DNA of 64,000 nt from Nitrospira sp. (GTDB taxonomy: Bacteria > Nitrospirota > Nitrospiria > Nitrospirales > Nitrospiraceae). A program made the translations under genes and the position numbers. This document shows, one piece after another, positions 10,237 through 18,445 of this stretch (the first letter of the stretch is position 1; every line of letters begins with the position of its first letter). The notes below the pieces were generated by a model. It saw only the letters and a list, made by a program, of their open reading frames with translations. It did not search any database and was not told where the DNA came from. Location: positions 512,718-576,717 of the forward strand of contig JALHPO010000002.1 in the NCBI GenBank assembly GCA_022842445.1. The letters are read 5' to 3'.

Positions 10237-11276
10237 CACTCCCTCTCAGCCATACGCGCATACTGACCGGAGATTTTCTCAAGCAGGAACGGCTTGTACG
10301 CATCGATGTTGTCTGCCTGCGCGTACTTGATATGCCCGCACGCCTTACACAACGGATTGTCTCGCCGCGTCCCGCGTAAATGTTGCAGCCTCAAATCATG
10401 AAGGGCGGGCGAATTCCAGATCTCCCGCAGACTCTCCCGATTGAGGTCGCCAACGATCAATTTCTGGTCCCAATCCGGACAGCACGCGCTCACCGTGCCA
10501 TCGGCGTTGACGGCCATGGCATAAAAGATGTATGTGCAGACGTCCTTCTCCTCGAGGGATTGCCGGTATTGCCCGGTCCGTTCTTGCATGTCCACACCCG
10601 CTCGCTTCTCCACATCGAACTCCGGCCAGATCGGCGCCAGTTCCTCCACGAAAATCCGGTCGCAATAATTTCCGAACAGATCGAAGAAGCGTGTTTTATC
10701 GTCAGCCGTGAGATAGTTGCCGGGTATCTTGATGGTCACCTCACAGTCGCCGCGATGGGCATAGAGCCACCGGATATTTTCCACCAACTGCTCGAAATCG
10801 ACCTCAACCTTGGCATGCTTGGCATACTGTTCCTGGCTGATGCCTTCCAGAGACACATTCATCCGGTCCAGTCCCGCCGCGACGAGACGCGTCAGCAGGT
10901 CCGGGGAAAACAAGGCGGCATTCGTGGCAAGATCGATATAGCGAACCCTCCCGCTGGCCTTAGCCAGGGAGATCATCGCCGGCAACTTCTTGTTCAACAA
11001 CGGCTCCCCGATTTTATTCATCCGCATCACTTTCAGCGGCTCGCCAAACATTTCCAGATCCCGGATCAGCTTTTCAAAGAGTTCGAACTTCATCACGCTG
11101 CGAGTGTACTCAGAAGCCTTCAACAAATCCCGATGGCCGGTCGGGCAAAACTGGCAGGAAAAATTACAGGCACTGGAGGGATCCACGTAGAGAAGAAACG
11201 GAGTGCTGAGCGGAATCACGTCCTGCAGCGCCACGCGCCCTTCCAGATTCAACTTCGATTTGACTTTGGCCTTCAT
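10236..11276 (-). CDS. radical SAM/SPASM protein (copy A)
   Basis: 346 residues. SSACNFSCQFCPTG is the CxxxCxxC motif for the radical SAM 4Fe-4S cluster (residues ~36-43). A TIM-barrel-like core follows (MRMNKIGEPLLNK, IDLATNAALF). The C-terminal SPASM-like region has VCTYIFYAM, VSACCPDW and CKACG cysteines that would hold an auxiliary cluster. Members of this broad family modify peptides or sugars by radical chemistry; no specific reaction can be assigned. It closely resembles the protein at 12553-13581 throughout. Both are followed by methyltransferase genes, implying duplicated radical-SAM/methyltransferase modules. Confidence 0.88.
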   Translation of the reverse strand: MKAKVKSKLNLEGRVALQDVIPLSTPFLLYVDPSSACNFSCQFCPTGHRDLLKASEYTRSVMKFELFEKLIRDLEMFGEPLKVMRMNKIGEPLLNKKLPAMISLAKASGRVRYIDLATNAALFSPDLLTRLVAAGLDRMNVSLEGISQEQYAKHAKVEVDFEQLVENIRWLYAHRGDCEVTIKIPGNYLTADDKTRFFDLFGNYCDRIFVEELAPIWPEFDVEKRAGVDMQERTGQYRQSLEEKDVCTYIFYAMAVNADGTVSACCPDWDQKLIVGDLNRESLREIWNSPALHDLRLQHLRGTRRDNPLCKACGHIKYAQADNIDAYKPFLLEKISGQYARMAERE

Positions 11277-11308
11277 ACCTATTCCCCCACAATGATGTTC
11301 AATTCTAT

Positions 11309-12538
11309 TCAGGCCGAGGCATAACCGCGCTCATTCGGCAGGCAATACATGACCGCTCCAGTGCCGCACCAACCGTGCAATCTCAGGTAAAACCGGTAGT
11401 CCTTCAGCGTATCCATGAGCCAGGACGGCAATTTCCACAGCCCCGCCTCGCTGTGATAGGTCGTGACCGCGATGATGGGTCTATGGCGACGGAGGGTCTT
11501 TTCTGCACCTTGCAAGGCGTCGAGTTCATGTCCTTCAAGATGCAGCTTCAGATAGCTCGGCGCCACATCTGTGTCATCCAGAGCCGTCACCTCGACCACC
11601 TCTCGACCGAACTCGCACAGCTGCGACCCATAGCCTAGTTGGGAGAAGAACCGCTGCTTCCCTGCCCGCCGGCATAGGGCCTGGGCCAAAAGGCGATGGC
11701 GCCGCCTTACACATTCGGGCAATGAGGCGAGTCCCTCTTTGATCACATCCGCATTGCGAGTATCAGGTTCGAACATCACAATCTCTTCGAACCGGTTCTC
11801 GACCGTTTCTCGAAATACCTTCGTCGTTTCACCCCTATGGGCGCCGACATCCACGAACACTTCCTGATCCCCAAGCAGCGATACCACCTCGGGAATAAAG
11901 TAGCGATGTTCCAAGTCTATCGGCGCGTTTTCAAACACCCAGTCCTGGCGGAGACGATGCCACGCGATGAACTGCAGATGATGAGCGCGGGACATATCAT
12001 CACTCCAACCGCCCAATACCTGCTCTACCATCTGTTGCTCGGCCCCGTTCAGGTCGCCCATGAACCACCCGTTGCCGATCGGATAACAGCGGCGGTACGC
12101 CTCCATCACATCGTAAAGGGGCACGACATCGCGCCACCCCTGGCTCTGCAACGATTCCGCCAACTCTGTGAAACAGACCGTGGCCACGCTGACCACCAAC
12201 GGCAACGCGCGCTTCATGTGCGCCGGCACCTCACTCGGCAGGAGCACGTTGCACGACTGCCAACTTGGGACATCACGGACATGCTCGGCGTTGGCATCCA
12301 CGACAATGCTCGGGGCCAGCCGGGCGTGCCGAAAGAAGTCCATGGCCATGCACCCCAATTTGCCGGCCCCGTACAGCGCAAACGGGCCATCGATTGTGCG
12401 TGGCCCGGATCCGGGTGGCGCCGATAGGATTTCAGCCAACTGGACGATGGCAGCCGGCGTGTCCGGCACATGCGCCGTTCGTACTGAACCGTAGCTGACC
12501 TGCTCTCCCATAACAGCCGCCGTTCTCCAGAAGGGCAC
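11309..12538 (-). CDS. FkbM-family methyltransferase with N-terminal Rossmann module (second copy)
   Basis: 409 residues from GTG 12538; ATG 12511 (MGEQVSYGSV) is an equally good start and neither has a clean ribosome-binding site. Residues ~50-130 form a nucleotide-binding module (FALYGAGKLGCMAMDFF, SIVVDANAEH). The catalytic half has QEVFVDVGAHRGETTKVF, IVMFEPDTRN and YLKLHLEGHELDALQGAEK, the FkbM signature. Same architecture as 7935-9047 but clearly diverged. It follows radical SAM copy B by 14 bases, so the pair is probably one transcript. Likely sugar or glycan O-methyltransferase; substrate unknown. Confidence 0.86.
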   Translation of the reverse strand: MPFWRTAAVMGEQVSYGSVRTAHVPDTPAAIVQLAEILSAPPGSGPRTIDGPFALYGAGKLGCMAMDFFRHARLAPSIVVDANAEHVRDVPSWQSCNVLLPSEVPAHMKRALPLVVSVATVCFTELAESLQSQGWRDVVPLYDVMEAYRRCYPIGNGWFMGDLNGAEQQMVEQVLGGWSDDMSRAHHLQFIAWHRLRQDWVFENAPIDLEHRYFIPEVVSLLGDQEVFVDVGAHRGETTKVFRETVENRFEEIVMFEPDTRNADVIKEGLASLPECVRRRHRLLAQALCRRAGKQRFFSQLGYGSQLCEFGREVVEVTALDDTDVAPSYLKLHLEGHELDALQGAEKTLRRHRPIIAVTTYHSEAGLWKLPSWLMDTLKDYRFYLRLHGWCGTGAVMYCLPNERGYASA

Positions 12539-12552
12539 ACTGAACTCGTTGC

Positions 12553-13581
12553 CTACTCCGATCGTGCAGCCATGTGGTCTTTGACTTTCGGGATGAGCTG
12601 CTGGCGATACGCGTCGATATTATCGGGGCGGCAATGTGACAACTGCCCGCATTGGGAGCACACGGGATTCTGCTTTCGCTTGCCCTCCAAATGCGCCAGA
12701 CGCAATTCATTGAACTCCGGTGAGTTCCATATTGCGCGCAACGACTGTTTGCGGCCGTCTCCCACAATCAACCTCCGCCCCCAGTCCACAAAGCATGCGC
12801 TGGCCAATCCGTCCGCATTGATCGACATCGCATAGAAGATATAGGGACAGGTATCGGTGGGAGTAATCGGCTGCTGATAGATCCCCTGGGTGATTTTCAC
12901 CCCCAATCGATCCTCCACATCAAACTGCGGCCAACAAGGGGCAAAGTTCTCCACGAAAATGCGGTCACAATAATCCCCGAACGTGTCAAAAAACTTTTGC
13001 CTTTCAGCTTCCGTAATCAGTTCTCCCGGTATCTTGATGACGATTTCACAACTTCCCTTGTGCTCGTACAACCAGCGCACATTCGTAACGAACCGGTTGA
13101 AATCAAACTCTGTTTTCGTGAACGCGGTGTACTGGTCCGGCCTCATGCCGTACACAGAGATGTTCACTTTATCCAAGCCGGCTTCAATCAGCGGCCCCAT
13201 GCGCAAGGGATCGATCAGGGCTCCGTTGGTTGTCGTATCGATGTAGGGCACATGCCCGCTAGCCTTGGCGTAGGCAATCATGTCCGCAAGCCGTTTGTTC
13301 AAGAGAGGTTCGCCGTCCTTGTACAATCGCAGCACCTTGATGGATTGGGGAAAAGACGCCAGATCATCGATCAGTTTTCGATACAGGTCGAAATTCATCA
13401 CCCCCTGAAACCGGCCGGTCCCCTTGATCAGATCGCGGTCGCCGGTCGGGCAGAAGGTGCACTGGAAATTGCAACTGCTTGAAGGATCGATAAACACAAT
13501 GAAGGGCGTCTCCAACGGGATGACATCCTGCAACGGAGTGCGATTCTCCAGATTGATTCGTGGTTTAATCTGAGCTTTCAT
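12553..13581 (-). CDS. radical SAM/SPASM protein (copy B)
   Basis: 342 residues from ATG 13581 (MKAQIKPRINLENRTPL), chosen because it aligns with the start of copy A (MKAKVKSKLNLEGRVAL) and has GGGGAGA ten bases upstream; the frame stays open to 13635. SSSCNFQCTFCPTGDRDL carries the CxxxCxxC iron-sulfur motif. The SPASM-like tail has CPYIFYAM, ASACFVDW (one Cys where copy A has two) and CSQCGQLSHC. The spare cysteine difference may mean different auxiliary-cluster ligation. Same uncertain biochemical role as copy A. Confidence 0.88.
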   Translation of the reverse strand: MKAQIKPRINLENRTPLQDVIPLETPFIVFIDPSSSCNFQCTFCPTGDRDLIKGTGRFQGVMNFDLYRKLIDDLASFPQSIKVLRLYKDGEPLLNKRLADMIAYAKASGHVPYIDTTTNGALIDPLRMGPLIEAGLDKVNISVYGMRPDQYTAFTKTEFDFNRFVTNVRWLYEHKGSCEIVIKIPGELITEAERQKFFDTFGDYCDRIFVENFAPCWPQFDVEDRLGVKITQGIYQQPITPTDTCPYIFYAMSINADGLASACFVDWGRRLIVGDGRKQSLRAIWNSPEFNELRLAHLEGKRKQNPVCSQCGQLSHCRPDNIDAYRQQLIPKVKDHMAARSE

Positions 13582-13653
13582 GATGTTCAGTTCTCCCCGA
13601 TTGGTGATGGCCCAACTCGATCCCTGTCGTCGCACTGCGGCACCGGTGTCACA

Positions 13654-14481
13654 CTACCTGACTCCCACCACACAGGGCGGATCGATGACGCTCTCCGGAC
13701 GGGCCGTAAATCGCAGCAGGTCATGCCTGCCGAGCTCCTCCGCAATGGTAGAGGCGAAATCGCGCACAGTGATCGGCACCCCGGAACAAATATTCACGGC
13801 CCCTTGTCGGGCCCCAAGTGCCACACTGACAATCATGCGCCCTGCTTCCCGCACATCGAGAAAATCGCGAATCTGATTACCGCTGGTCAGCTCTGCCGGT
13901 TCTCCGATCGCCAGTTTCGCGCGCAGGTAGGGAACCAGCCGCCTCTCATCCTCACCTTCTCCGTAGAGGTAGAACAACCGGCACCACGCAAATTCGACGC
14001 CCTGTGTCGGGAGCCAGCTTGCCAGTGCCGTGTACGCCGCCGCTTTGGCCCCAGCGTAGGGCGTACCCGGATTCAGCGGTGTCTCCACAGTCAACATTCC
14101 TTGGCGGACGTCATACTCCAGGCAAGTCCCCAGACCGACCACGCGTCGCACACCGGCCATGACGGCACCCCGTGCCATGTGCAGCGTACCGAGCAAACAG
14201 TCCATGTTTTTGGGCGAGTGGAGATACTGCCCGGGTTCCGCATACCAGGCCGCATGAACAATCGTATCGATCCCGTCACAGACCTTGGCCCACCACTGCG
14301 CATTCTCGGTGAAGAGATCCGCCGTCGTCATGACCCTGTCCAGCCCCTGCACGGCTTCGAGTCTGGTGTCTGTGCCGTCACGAATAACGACGCGCGTCGA
14401 CAGTCCTTGATTCGCCAAGGCACGCAACACTTGACGCCCCACAAAGCCTGTGGCACCGGTCACCAGCACCTTGCCGCTCAT
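13654..14481 (-). CDS. NAD(P)-dependent sugar epimerase/reductase (extended SDR)
   Basis: 275 residues. VLVTGATGFVGRQVLRAL is the GxxGxxG cofactor loop of extended short-chain dehydrogenases; YAGAK gives the YxxxK catalytic pair near residue 143, with an LGTCLEY segment before it. Its ATG overlaps the stop of the C-methyltransferase gene by four bases (ATGA), tying it to the CDP-sugar operon. In comparable pathways the last enzyme is a 4-ketoreductase acting after C-3 methylation, so this is the predicted final reduction. Epimerase activity is the alternative. Confidence 0.87.
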   Translation of the reverse strand: MSGKVLVTGATGFVGRQVLRALANQGLSTRVVIRDGTDTRLEAVQGLDRVMTTADLFTENAQWWAKVCDGIDTIVHAAWYAEPGQYLHSPKNMDCLLGTLHMARGAVMAGVRRVVGLGTCLEYDVRQGMLTVETPLNPGTPYAGAKAAAYTALASWLPTQGVEFAWCRLFYLYGEGEDERRLVPYLRAKLAIGEPAELTSGNQIRDFLDVREAGRMIVSVALGARQGAVNICSGVPITVRDFASTIAEELGRHDLLRFTARPESVIDPPCVVGVR

Positions 14482-15704
14482 GTCACCTCCAGCCGGGGGA
14501 TCGCAGTAACGAATCGTGTCTGTTGCGCCGCCAGATCGGCATTCTGTTCTATGACCTCCCCCGCGATGTTCCAGGGCAGAATAACCAGATAGTCCGGCGG
14601 CCGCGCGCGCAATGCAGCGACCGGCACCACCGGGATTCGACTGCCCGGCAGGAAATGGCCCTGCTTGGCCGGGTTCTTGTCCGCCACATACGACAACAGG
14701 TCAGGCCGTACACCGGCAAAGTTGAGGAGGGTGTTGCCCTTGGCAGCTGCGCCATAGGCGGCGACGATCTTGCGATCACGTTTTGCCTTCAGCAGAAAGC
14801 TCAGCAAATCGTCCTTGACCTGTTCCGCCTGTGCCTGAAATCCGTTGTAAAAGTCTCTGCTGAACATGCCGGACTCGGCTTCCCGCCGCAACACGGCTTC
14901 CACACGAGGCTCCCGAGAAGCGCGTCCGGCGTCACCCCGTTGCGCATAGACACGCAAACTCCCGCCCTGAGTCGGAATATCCTCCACATCGAATACGTGG
15001 AGGCCGTGGAGGGTAAATATGCGCTCCACGGTCGTCAACGACAGATAGGAAAAATGTTCGTGGTATGCGAGATCGAACTGATTGTGCCGGACCATATTCA
15101 GAAGGCTCGGAAACTCGAAGGTTGCGACTCCCGCAGGCTTCAAGAGCCTTGAGAACCCCGCAACAAAATCGTTGATGTTGGGAACATGGGCGAGAACGTT
15201 ATTGGCGACGATGAGATCGGCGGAACGATTCGCAGTGGCCAGTGTATGCGCCAATGCCTGACCGAAGAACTCCTCAACAATATCGAGCCCCTTCTGACGG
15301 GCCGCGCGGGCCGTACTGGCGGTCGGCTCGATTCCGTAGCACGGGATGCCCGCGGCCTGCACGTGTTGCAGTAAGTACCCGTCATTCGCCGCAACTTCTG
15401 CCACACAGGAGGTCGCATTGAGACCGAACCGGGCGATCATGGCGTCGACATAAGACCGGGCATGCTGAAGCCACGAAGTCGAGTAGGAGCTAAAATAGGC
15501 ATACTCATCTGAGAACAGAGCCTCACGCCCGACATAATCTTCAGTTTGTACAAGCCAACAGTCCTCGCACACGACCAACCGAAGTGGAAACCACGCCTCA
15601 GGCGCCCGCAATTGCTCCGCCGAGAGGTAGGCGTTGGAGGCCGGCGCACTGCCAAGGTCAAGAAACTGCACACGCAGTTCCGTTCCACAATGTCGGCATT
15701 TCAC
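14478..15704 (-). CDS. NDP-hexose C-methyltransferase (TylC3/NovU-like)
   Basis: 408 residues with the three-part layout of sugar C-methyltransferases. It has an N-terminal zinc-binding domain (KCRHCGTELRVQFLDLG, then VVCEDCWLVQ); a SAM domain (CVAEVAANDGYLLQHV, YGIEPTAST, ANNVLAHVPN); and a C-terminal Rossmann domain (VAAYGAAAKGNTLLNFAG). Family members methylate C-3 of NDP-4-keto-6-deoxy sugars; the conserved ANDGYLLQ and NNVLAH motifs are intact. It is coupled by four-base ATGA overlaps to rfbC upstream and the SDR gene downstream, so it probably acts on the CDP-4-keto-6-deoxyhexose made by RfbG/RfbC. Confidence 0.9.
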   Translation of the reverse strand: MKCRHCGTELRVQFLDLGSAPASNAYLSAEQLRAPEAWFPLRLVVCEDCWLVQTEDYVGREALFSDEYAYFSSYSTSWLQHARSYVDAMIARFGLNATSCVAEVAANDGYLLQHVQAAGIPCYGIEPTASTARAARQKGLDIVEEFFGQALAHTLATANRSADLIVANNVLAHVPNINDFVAGFSRLLKPAGVATFEFPSLLNMVRHNQFDLAYHEHFSYLSLTTVERIFTLHGLHVFDVEDIPTQGGSLRVYAQRGDAGRASREPRVEAVLRREAESGMFSRDFYNGFQAQAEQVKDDLLSFLLKAKRDRKIVAAYGAAAKGNTLLNFAGVRPDLLSYVADKNPAKQGHFLPGSRIPVVPVAALRARPPDYLVILPWNIAGEVIEQNADLAAQQTRFVTAIPRLEVT

Positions 15705-16261
15705 AAGAGGACTCCTTCAAACTCCCGGCTGATTCTCGGAAAGCTGGCATCCCGATCAGACATATCCGTCGCGGCTAAGGGCCAGGGGACAGACACGCTT
15801 GCGTCGAGCGGCCACAATCCTGTTTCAGTCTGAGGCGCATAGGCGACTGAATGGCAATAGACCAATTCGACATGGTCGGTCAGCGCCTGGAAGCCATGAG
15901 CAAACCCCTCCGGGATCAACAAGGACCGGCCATTGTCCGCAGACAGCTGCTCGGCATGCCACTGCAGCCACGTCGGGGAACCGGCCCTGACGTCCACGGC
16001 CACATCCCACACCGCCCCGCGAATGCAGGACACCAATTTCATTTCTGCATTGGGTGAACGCTGAAAGTGCAACCCGCGGATGGTGCCGCGACGGGCCGTA
16101 TAGGAATGATTGATCTGCGCGATCGGCTTCCGCCATCCTGCACCGGCCAGCTCTTCCTGACAAAATACCCGGCTGAAAGATCCACGGCTGTCCGTAATCG
16201 GCATACGGCAAATCACCTTCAAGCCGGCCAGCGGAGTATCGACAACGACAAATCGTCCCAC
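15701..16261 (-). CDS. rfbC: dTDP-4-dehydrorhamnose 3,5-epimerase-like enzyme
   Basis: 186 residues, normal family length. DSRGSFSRVFCQEEL, INHSYTARRGTIRGLHFQ (catalytic-His region) and LIPEGFAHGFQAL are the RmlC cupin signatures. GTG start at 16261 is read from GGGAGG just upstream. Because the operon makes CDP-glucose derivatives and contains no rmlA/rmlB, the substrate here is probably a CDP-4-keto-6-deoxyhexose rather than the dTDP compound. It is coupled to the C-methyltransferase by a four-base overlap. Confidence 0.92.
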   Translation of the reverse strand: MGRFVVVDTPLAGLKVICRMPITDSRGSFSRVFCQEELAGAGWRKPIAQINHSYTARRGTIRGLHFQRSPNAEMKLVSCIRGAVWDVAVDVRAGSPTWLQWHAEQLSADNGRSLLIPEGFAHGFQALTDHVELVYCHSVAYAPQTETGLWPLDASVSVPWPLAATDMSDRDASFPRISREFEGVLL

Positions 16262-16273
16262 ATTCCCTCCCGG

Positions 16274-16356
16274 CTATATCGCCGTGGTCTCGGTTTCGCA
16301 GGGCACACGCGCATCTTTAGCGTTCGCATGCCCGCGGTACCACGGCGTGATCCGTT
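16274..16356 (-). pseudogene. remnant duplicate of the rfbG 3' end
   Basis: Bases 16281-16356 match 16364-16439, the end of rfbG, offset 83 bases and about four-fifths identical by eye. Translated in its own frame the copy gives WYRGHANAKDARVPCE, against WYRGHANAKDPRVLCD in RfbG, and ends in a stop at the same point. Because 83 is not a multiple of three it is out of frame with rfbG. It could be a diverged tandem duplication or the last piece of a deleted second dehydratase gene. Confidence 0.7.
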
Positions 16357-17403
16357 TCACCACGCCGCAATATCGGCATCGCAGAGCACACGCGGATCTT
16401 TGGCATTCGCATGCCCGCGGTACCATCGCATAGTCCGTCCCACAGCAGCGGCCAGCGGCCACCTGGGAGCCACGCCGAGCACGGTACGAGCCTTGTCCAC
16501 TTCGAGCCTGAGCGAGTCTTCCTCACGCGGCCCGTCGTTGCCGGAACCGTAGACCACCTCTCCGCGGCCATAGGCCGATCGGGCCAATTCCACCACCTCG
16601 CGAACCGTCGCAGCCTCATGGGCCAGCGGACCAAAGTTATACGCACCGGCACGCGATGGGTTCTCCCATAGTTTCTCAGCCAGGCTCATATATCCTGCCA
16701 GAGGTTCCAGCACATGTTGCCAGGGCCTCACTGCGTTCGGACGGCGCACATGAAGCGCAAGGCCGGAACTCCACGCGCGAATCGCATCCGGTATCAGACG
16801 ATCGGCAGACCAGTCTCCCCCTCCTAGAACGTTCCCAGCCCTGGCAGTGGCCACGGCGACACCGCGAGACTCAAAAAATGACCCACGGTAACACTCCGTC
16901 ACCATCTCGCAGGCCGCTTTGCTGGCGCTATACGGATCATGGCCGCCGAGCGGATCGTTCTCACCGTAGGCGGCGGACCCCCCGGCGGGTTTATAGACCT
17001 TGTCTGTGGTCACGATGAGGATGACGCGCACGCGTTCAATCCCGCGCAACGCTTCGAGCAGGTGCGCCGTGCCCATGATATTGGTGCCAAACGTGTCAAT
17101 CGGCGCACAGTAACTTGCGCGTACGAGGGGCTGAGCGGCCAAGTGAAATACGATATCAGGCAGAACCGTGCGGACGATCGGGACCAGCGCTTTTTCAGCG
17201 CGGATGTCGCAATAGTAACTGTCGAGCGTTTTATCAACATGTGCGAGCTGATAGAGATTGGGCTCCGTCGCCGGCGGCAAGGCCACTCCCGTGATATGCG
17301 CGCCAAGACGAGACAGCCACAGAGACAACCAGCTCCCTTTGAATCCGGTGTGCCCGGTCAGCAGGACGCGCTTGCCCTTCCAGAATGAGTCCATCATCGG
17401 CAT
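16357..17403 (-). CDS. rfbG: CDP-glucose 4,6-dehydratase
   Basis: 348 residues. VLLTGHTGFKGSWLSLWL is the distinctive cofactor loop of CDP-glucose dehydratases. TTDKVYKP, DPYSASKAACEM (YxxxK) and RAGNVLGGGDWSADRLIPD are the catalytic and substrate-binding signatures. It converts CDP-glucose to CDP-4-keto-6-deoxyglucose. ATG 17403 is used because it overlaps the rfbF stop (TAATG); the frame extends 13 codons further. The C-terminal tail (WYRGHANAKDPRVLCD) is duplicated just downstream. Confidence 0.95.
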   Translation of the reverse strand: MPMMDSFWKGKRVLLTGHTGFKGSWLSLWLSRLGAHITGVALPPATEPNLYQLAHVDKTLDSYYCDIRAEKALVPIVRTVLPDIVFHLAAQPLVRASYCAPIDTFGTNIMGTAHLLEALRGIERVRVILIVTTDKVYKPAGGSAAYGENDPLGGHDPYSASKAACEMVTECYRGSFFESRGVAVATARAGNVLGGGDWSADRLIPDAIRAWSSGLALHVRRPNAVRPWQHVLEPLAGYMSLAEKLWENPSRAGAYNFGPLAHEAATVREVVELARSAYGRGEVVYGSGNDGPREEDSLRLEVDKARTVLGVAPRWPLAAAVGRTMRWYRGHANAKDPRVLCDADIAAW

Positions 17404-18173
17404 TACCACACCTTCCAGGGCGCAGAGCCGGACCGCCAGCACTCTTCCAATTGAGTCTTATCGCGTATCGTATCCATCGGACGCCAAAACCCGCGGTGTT
17501 CAAACGCCATCAGCTCACCCATGGACGCAAGCCGATCCAGCGGCGCTCCTTCCCACGGCGTGTGGTCGCCATCGATCAGATCAATGGCTTTGGGGGAAAG
17601 CACAAAGAATCCGCCGTTGATGAATCCCCCATCGCCGGGCGGCTTCTCTTTGAATCCGGTCACCTGCGCCTCGTCCAGCACGAGCGCTCCATACCGGCCC
17701 GGCGGCACGACCGCGCACACGGTCGCCAGCTTGCCGTGGGATCGGTGGAAGGCAATTTCGGCGCTGACATCAAGATCCGCGACTCCATCCCCATACGTGC
17801 AGCAGAACGCCTCCTCCCCACGCAGATACCCTGCGACGCGCTTAAGGCGGCCGCCGGTCAAGGTCTGTTCTCCGGTATCCACCAACGTCACCCGCCACGG
17901 CTCGGCATGATTCTGATGGACCTCAACTTTGTTATGCGCGATGTCGATCGTGACATCCGACCGGTACATGAAATAATTGACGAAGTAATCCTTGATCACG
18001 GTTCCCTTGTATCCGAGACACACCACGAAATCGTTGACGCCATGGGCGGAATAGATTTTCATAATGTGCCAGAGGATTGGTTTTCCCCCGATCTCGACCA
18101 TCGGCTTCGGTCGAGTTTCTGTCTCTTCACTGAGACGGGATCCAAGACCACCGGCTAGAATGACTGCTTTCAT
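17403..18173 (-). CDS. rfbF: glucose-1-phosphate cytidylyltransferase
   Basis: 256 residues, the family's usual length. AVILAGGLGSRLSEETETRP is the nucleotidyltransferase signature and KPMVEIGGKPILWHIM follows directly; YGDGVADLDV holds the metal-binding Asp. It joins CTP and glucose-1-phosphate to give CDP-glucose, the first step of the operon. ATG 18173 has GAGG seven bases upstream. It overlaps rfbG, making rfbF-rfbG-rfbC-C-methyltransferase-SDR a chain of overlapping or nearly touching genes. Confidence 0.95.
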   Translation of the reverse strand: MKAVILAGGLGSRLSEETETRPKPMVEIGGKPILWHIMKIYSAHGVNDFVVCLGYKGTVIKDYFVNYFMYRSDVTIDIAHNKVEVHQNHAEPWRVTLVDTGEQTLTGGRLKRVAGYLRGEEAFCCTYGDGVADLDVSAEIAFHRSHGKLATVCAVVPPGRYGALVLDEAQVTGFKEKPPGDGGFINGGFFVLSPKAIDLIDGDHTPWEGAPLDRLASMGELMAFEHRGFWRPMDTIRDKTQLEECWRSGSAPWKVW

Positions 18174-18445
18174 GATGCGTCCTCACTCCGAATGAAAACC
18201 GGGCCCATATCCTGTTTTCATAGCTACCCTGCAGTCCGATCTCGCCTCGGCCCGTGACACATTGCCTCTTGCTCACAGACAGACTTCCGGCAATCGTGAC
18301 AGCACGGTCTCTGTTTCAGAAGGGATCAGAGCAAAATATGCGCCAGACTGTCTGGCTTGAATTTCCTGAAGAGATGAGACCCGATCCAGGGCACACCGGA
18401 ATCACTCGGCAAAATATGCCCGGCGGACAGGAAAGAACGATGCGG
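18174..18445. promoter_or_regulatory. rfbF upstream region with repeat and palindrome
   Basis: 272 bases without a gene. Two copies of GCAAAATATGC lie at 18331-18341 and 18409-18419. Directly beside the first is a perfect palindrome GCCAGAC-T-GTCTGGC (18342-18356), operator-like in size. No clear -35/-10 pair could be chosen for rfbF. Function is unproven. Confidence 0.4.
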
